From the NCBI GenBank assembly GCA_021325515.1, contig JAJPHC010000001.1, positions 1 through 64,000 of the forward strand: a stretch of 64,000 nt of DNA, given 5' to 3'. This document shows positions 26,966-34,858 of this stretch, piece after piece. Position 1 is the stretch's first letter; every line of letters begins with the position of its first letter. The notes under the pieces were generated by a model. That model was not told the DNA's origin, ran no database searches, and saw only the letters and a program-made list of their open reading frames with translations. This DNA comes from Acidobacteriota bacterium (GTDB taxonomy: Bacteria > Acidobacteriota > Thermoanaerobaculia > Gp7-AA8). Both the position numbers and the translations under genes were made by a program.

Positions 26966-28540
26966 TCATTTCTTCTCTTCGTGATACTCCTCTTCGGTGT
27001 TGATCTCCCAGATGTTCGCCTTGTCGGTCCGGCCTTCGACGATGTTGTCGACGGCGACCATCGCGGTCAGCATCGAATGGTCCTGGTTGTTGTAGCGGTG
27101 CATGCCGTTGCGGCCGAGGAGATAGAGGTTGGGGAACGTGTCGACGTAGTTGCGAATCTCGTCGAAGCGGTCGTACGAACCGAAATAGGCGGGATACGTC
27201 TTGGGAACGTGAATGACCACACCATCGCGGCAGTCGGACGCAGCAGCGATACCGATGCGTTCCATCTCCGTCTTGGCAAGCTCGATCATCTCGGTGTCCG
27301 AGGCGGTCCAGAGCGTCTCTTTGTCGCTGCAGAAGTATTCGAGCCCGACCCACGTCTTGGTCTGATCCGCGACGAGATACGGGCTCCAGTTGTTGAAGAT
27401 CTGGAGGCGTCCGACGAGGACGTCCGGCTCCTGAATGTAAATCCAGTTGTCTTTGATCGGTGAGCCGTCGCTCTCCCGGACCTTGAGGTGATCGTAGAGC
27501 AGTCCCACCGTCACGAAGTTGCGGTACTGAAGCCCCTCGGCGATCTCGATGATCGGCTTAGGCACATCGTCGCCGAGCGCGCGGACGAGCGACCGCACGG
27601 GCATCGTCGAGAAAAAGAGATCGCCTTTGATCTCGATCTCGTTTCCATCAGCGTCCACCGCCCGGACCGCCACGATCTTCCCGCTGGCATCAGCGACGAT
27701 CCTGGTCACCTTGTGTTGCATCAGGATCTGACCGCCGCGTTCCTGCACTTTTCTCGTGACGGTTTCCCACATCTGTCCCGGTCCGAACTTCGGATAGAGG
27801 AATTGCTCGATGAGCGAAGTCTCCACGTTCTTCTGGCTGACGTCCGTGGCCGGCGAGAAGAGCTTCCGGGCGAAATGAAGGATTGCTTTCGAAATCGACA
27901 ATCCCTTTACGCGCTGCGCTCCCCACTCGGCACTGATCTCATTGCAGGGGACACCCCAGACCTTTTCCGTGTAGGACTTGAAGAACGTTCCATACAGCTC
28001 GCGGCCGAACCGGTTGATGAAGAACTCTTCGAGATTCTTCTCATTGCGAATGGGGAAAAGCGCGCTCCGAATGTAGGAGAAACCGATCTTCATCGACCGG
28101 AGGATTCCGAGCTTCTTCAGCGTGTCGGGAGAGAGGGAGATGGGGTAGTCGAAGAATCTGCGGGAGAAATAGATGCGCGACTTGCGGCCGCGCAGAAGCA
28201 TGACCTCGTCGGTCGAATCGGGATCGGGCCCCTGCTCCGCGCCGCCGACTTCGGTGGTGCGGCGGTGATAGGTGATGGTCTGCTTTCCATCCGTGCGCTG
28301 CATCGGAAGCATGTCCATCCACCAATCCATCACCCGGTCCGATTTCGAGAAAAACCGGTGGCCGCCGATGTCGATGCGGTTACCCTTGTAGTTGACCGTG
28401 CGTGAAATGCCGCCGACCTGATCGGTGCCTTCGAGGACGATGGGCGTATAGCCCGTCCGTTCGAGCAACTCATAAGCCGCCGTGAGTCCGGCAGGCCCGG
28501 CTCCGATGATGACCGCAACTCCCGAATTCTTCTCCGCCAT
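26966..28540 (-). CDS. NAD(P)/FAD-dependent oxidoreductase, UDP-galactopyranose-mutase superfamily
   Basis: 524 residues; ATG 28540 is chosen because AAGGGG precedes it and the N-terminus then reads [20 protein letters not shown]. The FAD motif [20 protein letters not shown] and a C-terminal [19 protein letters not shown] are all features of protoporphyrinogen-oxidase/UGM-like sugar enzymes found in glycan clusters. It is the first gene of the leftward operon with gmhA and a GT-C gene. It is a distant paralog of the 18764-20065 protein and about 90 residues longer. Confidence 0.8.
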   Translation of the reverse strand: MAEKNSGVAVIIGAGPAGLTAAYELLERTGYTPIVLEGTDQVGGISRTVNYKGNRIDIGGHRFFSKSDRVMDWWMDMLPMQRTDGKQTITYHRRTTEVGGAEQGPDPDSTDEVMLLRGRKSRIYFSRRFFDYPISLSPDTLKKLGILRSMKIGFSYIRSALFPIRNEKNLEEFFINRFGRELYGTFFKSYTEKVWGVPCNEISAEWGAQRVKGLSISKAILHFARKLFSPATDVSQKNVETSLIEQFLYPKFGPGQMWETVTRKVQERGGQILMQHKVTRIVADASGKIVAVRAVDADGNEIEIKGDLFFSTMPVRSLVRALGDDVPKPIIEIAEGLQYRNFVTVGLLYDHLKVRESDGSPIKDNWIYIQEPDVLVGRLQIFNNWSPYLVADQTKTWVGLEYFCSDKETLWTASDTEMIELAKTEMERIGIAAASDCRDGVVIHVPKTYPAYFGSYDRFDEIRNYVDTFPNLYLLGRNGMHRYNNQDHSMLTAMVAVDNIVEGRTDKANIWEINTEEEYHEEKK

Positions 28541-28625
28541 CGTCCCCTTACTCGTGCGCTCGGTCCTCATCAACACGGTTTCGAGCAGTCTCTGCCAAAC
28601 AATCGCCCCTGCCGTTCATTCCACG

Positions 28626-28655
28626 TTGACCGTTCGTGCCGTGCTTGGTTATCGT
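28626..28655 (+). promoter_or_regulatory. Probable sigma70-type promoter
   Basis: TTGACC (28626-28631) matches five of six -35 positions and is followed after 18 nt by TATCGT (28650-28655), four of six at -10. It lies in the 127-nt gap between divergent genes and would start transcription only ~6 nt before the ATG at 28668, giving a nearly leaderless message. Confidence 0.45.
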
Positions 28656-28667
28656 CGAATCGTCCTG

Positions 28668-30281
28668 ATGATTAGAAAGAGCGGGCGATCCCAGCCGCTC
28701 ACTCGTGCTTTCGACAGCCGGTGGGAACGCAACGCCGTCCTCACAATCTCCGCGGCACTCCTCCTTCTGCACCTGTGGGCTGTGTGGAGTGTTCTGCGCA
28801 TCGCGTGCGACCACGACGAAGCGGAGTACCTTCACGCAAGCTGGCTGATGGGTCAGGGATTGCGGATCTATCGCGACTTCATGGAGGATCACCCGCCGTT
28901 CTTTTTCCGAATGCTGCTGCTGCTGGCCCCGGCTCGCGTCACGAACGAGTTCCCGCTTCTCGACGTTCCGTTGTGGCTGGCACGGGCGCGGATCCTCTCC
29001 GTGTTCTGCGGCACCGCGGCGGCGATGTCGGCAGGCGCTGCGGTCGCGAGAGTGACGCGCAACGGTCTGTCCGGAATCGTAGTCGCGATGTTGGTCGCCG
29101 GCTCTCCCTGGATCTGGTTTCGAGGGATTCTGCAGGCGCGGTCGGATGCCCCCGCTCTCCTCTTCTTCTGGGTGGGCGTCGTGCTTCTCGTCTGGGACGA
29201 AGACGTCGGGTTGATGCCGGCGCTGCGCATCGGTACCGGGATGGCACTCGTCGTCGCCGCCGAGTTGCTGAATCCGAAATGGCCTTTGTGCGGATTGTTG
29301 ATCGGCGCGTTCTTTCTCGTGAGAGTCGTGTCGTTCGTGCGCGCCGATCGCCGCTGTCTCATCGGCATCTTCCTGCCGTCGATCCTCATCGCAATCGGAT
29401 TCGCTGTCTGGCTTGCTTCGACGACGACGTTTTCTGATTTCCTCTTCTTCAACGTCACGCTCAAGAGCTCGATCGTTCGATGGTTTCGCCACTCTCCGGC
29501 AGTCGCGCGCGTGTTCCGCGGAATGGCGCCCTTTGGATTCTGTACGACGCTGGCCAGGCCCGCTGTGGTCCTGATGATTCTGCTGGCGGTCGTGGGACTT
29601 CTATGGCGCCGAAGATCGGCGATTCCATCCATGAATCTGCGCGGAGTGTTGATGCTGGTGGCGCTTGTGGTGGCGGCCGCTGTCGAGGTGCGATTCGTCT
29701 ATCCGTATCCGCGGCTGTGGCCGCAGTACTACCTCATGTGGGGTTTCACGGCGGCGGTGCTGGCGGGGATCGCGCTGTCTCTGGCGCAGGCGGCATTTCC
29801 GTCTGTTCGCGGATGGCTGCGCGCGGCGGGGTTTCTGGCCGGCGTCGTCACGGCTGCATCGTGCTTCCTCACCGTCACGTCGTTTCGAGACGATGCCGGA
29901 TACGCGTGGCGCAGGATGTCCTCAGTGCAGAAGAGTCTCCGGCCGGGTGACACCGTCTGGCTGGACGCGACCGAACATCCGATCGGTGTCCGTGATGCCT
30001 CGTTTTTCTGGTACTCGGAGCACGATCTTGTTCCGGCTGTCATCGATTACATCGTCCGACATCCGGAGTCCGCGGCCTATCTGCCTCGCTCCGGTGATCG
30101 AGACCTTCCTCCCTGCCGCATTCTGCGTGGCGAGCTCTCCTCAGTGCTGTACCTGCATGGCCCCGTTCTCGATGGTCTGCCCGAGAGCAACGGGTGCATC
30201 GTTCAGTTAGAGCGCAAAGGACAACTGAGGCGCGCGTTTCCGGGGGCGCGGTTCGACGTGGTGAGGCGCAACCCGTTTTGA
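28668..30281 (+). CDS. GT39-like membrane glycosyltransferase
   Basis: 537 residues. ATG 28668 is used because earlier in-frame starts overlap the divergent gene and add a non-hydrophobic leader. Loop 1 reads CDHDEAEYLHASWLMGQG followed by YRDFMEDHPPFFF, the acidic and HPP motifs of the ArnT/PMT superfamily. It strongly resembles the layout of 15176-16966 (WDE...YRDFWEHHTPLLW). About 11 helices precede a soluble tail. It probably uses a polyprenyl-phosphate sugar; acceptor unknown. Confidence 0.75.
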   Translation: MIRKSGRSQPLTRAFDSRWERNAVLTISAALLLLHLWAVWSVLRIACDHDEAEYLHASWLMGQGLRIYRDFMEDHPPFFFRMLLLLAPARVTNEFPLLDVPLWLARARILSVFCGTAAAMSAGAAVARVTRNGLSGIVVAMLVAGSPWIWFRGILQARSDAPALLFFWVGVVLLVWDEDVGLMPALRIGTGMALVVAAELLNPKWPLCGLLIGAFFLVRVVSFVRADRRCLIGIFLPSILIAIGFAVWLASTTTFSDFLFFNVTLKSSIVRWFRHSPAVARVFRGMAPFGFCTTLARPAVVLMILLAVVGLLWRRRSAIPSMNLRGVLMLVALVVAAAVEVRFVYPYPRLWPQYYLMWGFTAAVLAGIALSLAQAAFPSVRGWLRAAGFLAGVVTAASCFLTVTSFRDDAGYAWRRMSSVQKSLRPGDTVWLDATEHPIGVRDASFFWYSEHDLVPAVIDYIVRHPESAAYLPRSGDRDLPPCRILRGELSSVLYLHGPVLDGLPESNGCIVQLERKGQLRRAFPGARFDVVRRNPF

Positions 30282-30284
30282 CGA

Positions 30285-31907
30285 TCAGCGCGCCGTCACC
30301 TCCGTCGACGCGAACGTTCGCCGGTCGGCCGTTTCGGGCGGCAGGAGCTGGATGCGCATCTGCGCCGCCACCGCGAGATTGTGCTCTGCATGCGGTGCGT
30401 TGGGATTGATCCGCAGCGCCTGATGCAGATCGGCTTCCGCGGAATCGAGGAGGTGAGCGCGCTCGGCCATGGGAGCAACACGCGCCTTCACCATCCTGGC
30501 GGTTGCCATTGCAACATACGACTGCGGATACCAGTCCGGGGCCGGGGATCCGGGATGTTCATGGAGCGCCTGCTGGACGAGCTCGATCGACCGCTGGAGG
30601 TGTGGCAGCGCACGGTTCGGCGCATCCATCTGCAGCGCTTGTCCAAGTGAATACTCGGCGACCGGATTGGCCGGTGTGACCGACAGAACGTGAGTGAAGA
30701 GCTCCTCACTCGATTTCCAGTGGCGAGTCTGCTGCCACGCGGCGCCGGTGCAGGCGAGGATCACCGCGCTGCCGGTCGCGATCGCAGCTCTCTCGGGCAG
30801 AATCTCTGCCGCCGTCCAGACGACCGCGATGAAGAGACCGATGTAGGAAAAGTAGGTGTAGCGGTCGGCAATCGATTGCGGGCCGATCTGAATGATGCCG
30901 ATGACCGGGACGAGAGTTCCGAGAAACCACAGCCAGCCCGTCAGAAACCATGGTGCGATCTTCCTCGCGTACCAGGCCGCCGCGCTGACTGCAAGGAGAA
31001 GGACCGTTCCACCAATCAGTTCTCCCGCCGGCACGGGGACCAGCGGATAAGGAACTGCAAGGTGAATCGGCACGAACATCTTGCCCACATAGCGGACGTA
31101 GCCGTCGATCGCGTTGGCGATCCGTGCACTGATGGGGAGCGCCGATACGGACTGAATCGCCTGCAGGTTTTTCTGTCCGATGATCGCGATCGCTGCGGCT
31201 CCGATCGAAAGCGCGAGCATCGGTAATTTGCCCGCGATTCGGAAAGGCCGCTTCAAGGGCCACCAATCGAGCACGATCAGGAGAAACGGCAGCGTGACGT
31301 ACATCTGCTTGGACATCAGCGAGGCCGCGAAACAGAGCATCACCAGGAAGTGGCGTCGAGTGGAGCGCTCGATTGCAGCGTAGTGGTAAAGCGCGAGCAG
31401 CACGAAAAACGTCGAAAGCGTGTCCTTGCGCTCCGAGGCCCATGCGACCGACTCGACGTGCATCGGGTGCACTGCGAAGAGAGCAGCAACGAAGGCGCTG
31501 CGCATGGTCTGGCCGGTCATTCGGCGAAGAGCCAGGAAGAGCAGAGACGCGTTTGCCGCATGCAGCAATGCCTGCGTGAGCAGATGCCCGCGCGGGTTCA
31601 AGCCCCAAAGCTCGACATCCAGTTCGTGGGAAAGCCACGTCAACGGATACCAGCCGATGGAAGCGGAAGTGAACGCCCAGGCGATGGATGATCCGGTGAG
31701 ACCGCTCGTGACGGCAGGGTTCTCGTAGATGAACTGGCCGTCGTCGTAGTTCGTGAATGAGTGCGTCGCGACCTGGCCGTAGATGGCGATCGTCAGTAGT
31801 ACGAGCACAGCGATGATCCAGAGTGAATCCCGCTTGTGTATGGCGAGGGGAGCACTCTGCGGCGCGAGCGCCGTTTGTGTTTGTTTGCTCTTCGATTTCT
31901 TCCCCAT
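30285..31907 (-). CDS. TPR-containing membrane glycosyltransferase (TMTC/O-mannosyltransferase-like)
   Basis: 540 residues from ATG 31907. A Lys-rich cytosolic start (MGKKSKSKQ) leads to ~10 helices. The first loop holds FTNYDDGQFIYENPAV with the Asp-Asp pair, and HPMHVESVAWASERKDTLS is the conserved second loop of this family, in which bacterial members resemble eukaryotic TMTC O-mannosyltransferases. The C-terminal third has TPR-like helical repeats (NPVAEYSLGQALQ ... SAEADLHQALRINPNAPHAEHNLAVA). Protein O-glycosylation is a possible role. It converges on 28668-30281 with a 3-nt gap. Confidence 0.78.
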   Translation of the reverse strand: MGKKSKSKQTQTALAPQSAPLAIHKRDSLWIIAVLVLLTIAIYGQVATHSFTNYDDGQFIYENPAVTSGLTGSSIAWAFTSASIGWYPLTWLSHELDVELWGLNPRGHLLTQALLHAANASLLFLALRRMTGQTMRSAFVAALFAVHPMHVESVAWASERKDTLSTFFVLLALYHYAAIERSTRRHFLVMLCFAASLMSKQMYVTLPFLLIVLDWWPLKRPFRIAGKLPMLALSIGAAAIAIIGQKNLQAIQSVSALPISARIANAIDGYVRYVGKMFVPIHLAVPYPLVPVPAGELIGGTVLLLAVSAAAWYARKIAPWFLTGWLWFLGTLVPVIGIIQIGPQSIADRYTYFSYIGLFIAVVWTAAEILPERAAIATGSAVILACTGAAWQQTRHWKSSEELFTHVLSVTPANPVAEYSLGQALQMDAPNRALPHLQRSIELVQQALHEHPGSPAPDWYPQSYVAMATARMVKARVAPMAERAHLLDSAEADLHQALRINPNAPHAEHNLAVAAQMRIQLLPPETADRRTFASTEVTAR

Positions 31908-31933
31908 GGCGGCGCGTAGTTTAGACTGCGCCG

Positions 31934-32290
31934 ATGCCGACTTACATTGCACATCCGAAGATCATCGAAGCAGCCGGCAACAAGCCGAAACGCATCGAGG
32001 AATTCGTCGGCCGGGTGAACAGCAGTACACCGGCCGTATCCGTTGCGAGGATGAAGAGTCCCCCGGGATGGGTCGAGCCTGGCCAGACGCCGGAGTTCGA
32101 TGAATACACGGTGGTGTTGAACGGCATGCTGCGCGTGGCATCGCGAGATGGCAGTGTCGACGTGCGCGCCGGCGAGGCGGTCATCGCCCACAAAGGCGAG
32201 TGGGTTCAATACTCGACGCCCGAGGGGGCGGAATACGTTGCGGTCTGCCTGCCGGCGTTTTCGCCTGAGACCGTCCATCGAGACGAATGA
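31934..32290 (+). CDS. Cupin domain protein
   Basis: 118 residues with a single cupin barrel: PEFDEYTVVLNGMLRV is motif 1 without the usual His pair (Glu is present), and VRAGEAVIAHKGEWVQYSTP is motif 2. EutQ-like cupins look similar. It faces the opposite way from the TPR glycosyltransferase across only 26 nt and is followed by a DUF4186 gene. No enzymatic role can be assigned. Confidence 0.75.
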   Translation: MPTYIAHPKIIEAAGNKPKRIEEFVGRVNSSTPAVSVARMKSPPGWVEPGQTPEFDEYTVVLNGMLRVASRDGSVDVRAGEAVIAHKGEWVQYSTPEGAEYVAVCLPAFSPETVHRDE

Positions 32291-32304
32291 TGTGACTTCG
32301 TTCG

Positions 32305-32670
32305 TTGTTCTCCGTGGCCGGTGTGTACGACATCGAAGAGGTCTTTCGCCGGCTGCAGGCATCGAGCTTCCGGCGCAGGTTTCATTTGACGGGACGCGAG
32401 CGCGCCTACCTCGACACATGGGGCATCGAGCGCGTCATGGAGCAGGCTGCCAGGTTCATCAGTGAGCGGCTGGCGCCCGCTCAGCCGAGGAACGATGGCC
32501 GGCAGACTCCGTGGCGCAATCACCCGGTATTCGTTGCCCAGCACGCCACCGCGACCTGCTGCCGGGGATGTCTGGAGAAGACGCACGGCATCGCGAAAGG
32601 GCACGCGTTGACGGATGAAGAGCTGCGGCATGTCCTCGCAGTGATCGAGCGATGGCTTCGCGCACAGTAG
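32305..32670 (+). CDS. DUF4186 family protein
   Basis: 121 residues from TTG 32305; GTG 32314 is an equally possible start, neither having a clear ribosome site. The family signature is plain: FRRRFHLTGRERAYLDTWG, NDGRQTPWRNHPVFVAQHA and ATCCRGCLEKTHGI, whose Cys-Cys-x2-Cys and His residues suggest a metal site. DUF4186 proteins are small, soluble and of unknown function. It begins 14 nt after the cupin gene, so the two may share a transcript. Confidence 0.82.
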   Translation: MFSVAGVYDIEEVFRRLQASSFRRRFHLTGRERAYLDTWGIERVMEQAARFISERLAPAQPRNDGRQTPWRNHPVFVAQHATATCCRGCLEKTHGIAKGHALTDEELRHVLAVIERWLRAQ

Positions 32671-32679
32671 ACTTGCGAT

Positions 32680-33636
32680 GTGAAAGTACTCGTTCTCAAC
32701 GAACGCGATGTCCATGAGTTGCTGACGATGCGGGAGTGCATCGCGGTCATGGAGGATGCGCTCGCGGCGCTTGCTCGCGGAGAGGTCGTGAATCCGCTGA
32801 GGCATCTGGTGCGCGCCGGCGATTCGGCATCGATTCTTGGGCTGATGCCGGCGTGGCGCGGCGGCAAGGTCCCGATGTACGGGTTGAAGGAAGTCTGCGT
32901 CTTTCCTGCGAATCCGTCCCGAGGGCTCGACACGCATCTCGGCGCCGTCCTTCTGCACAGTGGTGAAACCGGCGAGCTTCTCGCGATGGTCAATGCGGCG
33001 GCGGTCACGGCGATTCGAACGGCTGCAGTCTCTGCTGTTGCGACTCGCTTGCTTGCGCGGAGTGATGCCGCCGTCCTGGCGATACTCGGCTCCGGGGCAC
33101 AGGCGAGGAGCCATCTGGAGGCGATTCCGCTCGTGCGGAACATCCGCGAGGTAAGGATCTACAGCCGCAATCGCGAGAGGGCTGCGCAGTTGGGGACAGC
33201 AGTCGCGTCTGCCGAAGAAGCCGTTCGCGGCGCGGAGATCATCGTGACGGCGACGAGCTCGAGAGAGCCGGTCGTGCAGCGCGAGTGGGTTTCTCCGGGC
33301 GCGCACATCAACGCCGTCGGCTCGAGCATCGCGGCGGCGAGGGAGCTCGACAGCGCGACGGTGGCGGCCGCTTCGCTGTTTGTCGACCGGCGCGAGTCGA
33401 CGGTGAATGAATCGGGGGACTACCTCTTCGCACTGCGGGAGGGGGCGATCAGCGGCCCCGGCCATATCCGGGGCGAGATCGGTGAGATTCTGATCGAAAA
33501 AGCGGAGGGGCGGAAATCTCCGGAAGAGATCACGCTGTTCAAGTCACTCGGTCTGGCTGCAGAGGATCTGGCGTGCGCGGCATTTCTTTACGAAAAGGCG
33601 CGCACGATGGGGCGCGGCGTCACCGTCGATTTCTGA
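32680..33636 (+). CDS. Ornithine cyclodeaminase / mu-crystallin family protein
   Basis: 318 residues from GTG 32680. GGKVPMYGLKEVCVFP and AAAVTAIRTAAVSAVATRLLA are family blocks, followed by the NAD-binding LAILGSGAQARSHLEA and VGSSIAAARELD. Family members include ornithine cyclodeaminase, alanine dehydrogenase and imino-acid reductases, so the substrate is unclear. It lies just ahead of the ribosomal superoperon, whose promoter region may also carry its terminator hairpin (33705-33729). Confidence 0.87.
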   Translation: MKVLVLNERDVHELLTMRECIAVMEDALAALARGEVVNPLRHLVRAGDSASILGLMPAWRGGKVPMYGLKEVCVFPANPSRGLDTHLGAVLLHSGETGELLAMVNAAAVTAIRTAAVSAVATRLLARSDAAVLAILGSGAQARSHLEAIPLVRNIREVRIYSRNRERAAQLGTAVASAEEAVRGAEIIVTATSSREPVVQREWVSPGAHINAVGSSIAAARELDSATVAAASLFVDRRESTVNESGDYLFALREGAISGPGHIRGEIGEILIEKAEGRKSPEEITLFKSLGLAAEDLACAAFLYEKARTMGRGVTVDF

Positions 33637-33689
33637 TCGGCGGAAAACGGAATAGCTCATATCCTCTGCCGGTTAGCCTGAATCCGGAC

Positions 33690-33718
33690 TTGACAAGTCC
33701 ACTTCCCGCGCGTAAAGT
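33690..33718 (+). promoter_or_regulatory. Promoter of the str/S10/spc/alpha ribosomal superoperon
   Basis: TTGACA (33690-33695) is a perfect -35, followed after exactly 17 nt by TAAAGT (33713-33718), four of six at -10. Transcription would start near 33725, leaving a ~54-nt leader before rpsL with AAGGA next to the ATG. It is the only strong promoter I see before rpsL, and the -10 lies inside a hairpin loop (33705-33729). Confidence 0.75.
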
Positions 33719-33729
33719 GCGCGGGTTTT
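33705..33729 (+). terminator. Hairpin with T-tract overlapping the rpsL promoter
   Basis: CCCGCGC (33705-33711) and GCGCGGG (33719-33725) form a 7-bp GC stem with a GTAAAGT loop, followed by TTTT. It can end transcription from the upstream cyclodeaminase gene (stop at 33636). The loop coincides with the -10 hexamer of the ribosomal promoter, so the same DNA serves both roles. Seven bp and four Ts make it a modest terminator. Confidence 0.5.
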
Positions 33730-33778
33730 CCCTAACGGGAGTCCATTTTCGCTGTACGTGTCTTCAGAAGGATAAGGA

Positions 33779-34156
33779 ATGCCAACGATCAACCAACTCG
33801 TCAGCGCAGGTCGCGAAGCGGTCAAGTACAAGACCAAGTCGCCGGCGCTTCAGTCGAGCCCGCAGAAGCGCGGCGTTTGCACCCGCGTCTACACCTCAAC
33901 GCCGAAGAAGCCGAATTCGGCTCTCCGCAAAGTGGCGCGTGTTCGCCTGACGAACGGCGTCGAGGTCACGACCTACATTCCGGGCGTTGGCCACAACCTT
34001 CAGGAGCACTCGATCGTGCTCATTCGCGGCGGCCGTGTGAAGGATCTGCCGGGTGTTCGTTATCACGTCATTCGCGGCACGCTGGACGCTGTCGGCGTTG
34101 CCAAGCGTATGCAGGGCCGTTCGAAGTACGGCGCCAAGCGCCCCAAGAAGAGCTAA
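33779..34156 (+). CDS. rpsL: 30S ribosomal protein S12
   Basis: 125 residues, the usual length. [17 protein letters not shown] holds the lysine that, when changed, gives streptomycin resistance, and [11 protein letters not shown] the second decoding-site loop; both look wild type. S12 sits at the decoding centre of the 30S subunit. It opens the str operon with rpsG 16 nt downstream. A possible zinc-type Cys occurs in RGVCTRV, normal for the family. Confidence 0.98.
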   Translation: MPTINQLVSAGREAVKYKTKSPALQSSPQKRGVCTRVYTSTPKKPNSALRKVARVRLTNGVEVTTYIPGVGHNLQEHSIVLIRGGRVKDLPGVRYHVIRGTLDAVGVAKRMQGRSKYGAKRPKKS

Positions 34157-34172
34157 AAAGGGTTAGATCAAG

Positions 34173-34643
34173 ATGCCGAGACGTCGTGAAGTTCCCAAGC
34201 GCGAGATCCTGCCGGATCCGGTTTACAACAGCCAGCTCGTCACGAAGTTCATCAACTCGTTGATGACTCATGGCAAGAAGTCGGTTGCAGAGAACGTCTT
34301 CTATGGCGCTCTGAAGAAGGTCGAAGATCGTGCCAAGGACGATCCGATCAAGCTCTTCAAGAAGGCTGTCGACAACGTGAAGCCGGCCCTCGAGGTCAAG
34401 AGCCGCCGCGTCGGTGGATCGAACTATCAGGTTCCCATCGAAGTGCGCCCGGTGCGCCGCACCGCGCTCGCGATCCGCTGGCTGATCACGTACGCTCAGG
34501 CGCGCGGCGAGAAGACGATGCAGGACAAGCTCGCAGGCGAGATCATGGATGCCGCCAACAACCGCGGCAACGCGATCAAGAAGCGCGAGGATACACACAA
34601 GATGGCGGAAGCGAACAAGGCGTTCGCGCACTACCGCTGGTAG
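34173..34643 (+). CDS. rpsG: 30S ribosomal protein S7
   Basis: 156 residues, standard length. [28 protein letters not shown] and the [16 protein letters not shown] beta-hairpin that contacts the E-site tRNA region identify it. It nucleates assembly of the 30S head and in E. coli is an autogenous repressor of the str operon. It is followed by a 215-nt spacer before fusA, unusually long for this operon, in which I found no convincing promoter or terminator. Confidence 0.98.
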   Translation: MPRRREVPKREILPDPVYNSQLVTKFINSLMTHGKKSVAENVFYGALKKVEDRAKDDPIKLFKKAVDNVKPALEVKSRRVGGSNYQVPIEVRPVRRTALAIRWLITYAQARGEKTMQDKLAGEIMDAANNRGNAIKKREDTHKMAEANKAFAHYRW

Positions 34644-34858
34644 TTACAGCCATCGAAGTCGTTGTTGTAGTACAGCAGTAAAGACGAAGTTACGCAGTAT
34701 CTCCGAAGCAACTTTCCGTAGCTCCGTCTCGACCGGATAACACAGAAAGCGTTCTGCGGTTCCGGACCGAGCAACGGGAAACAAACAATTGAATGAGTTG
34801 GCAGAGGGTCGGCGGCAGCCGTGTCGCCGCGATTGCTCTGCTTGTGCAAGGTAAAACC

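Noticed and set aside
34644-34858. Internal promoter before fusA
   Set aside because: Only weak hexamers at poor spacing; nothing better than chance was seen in this 215-nt spacer.
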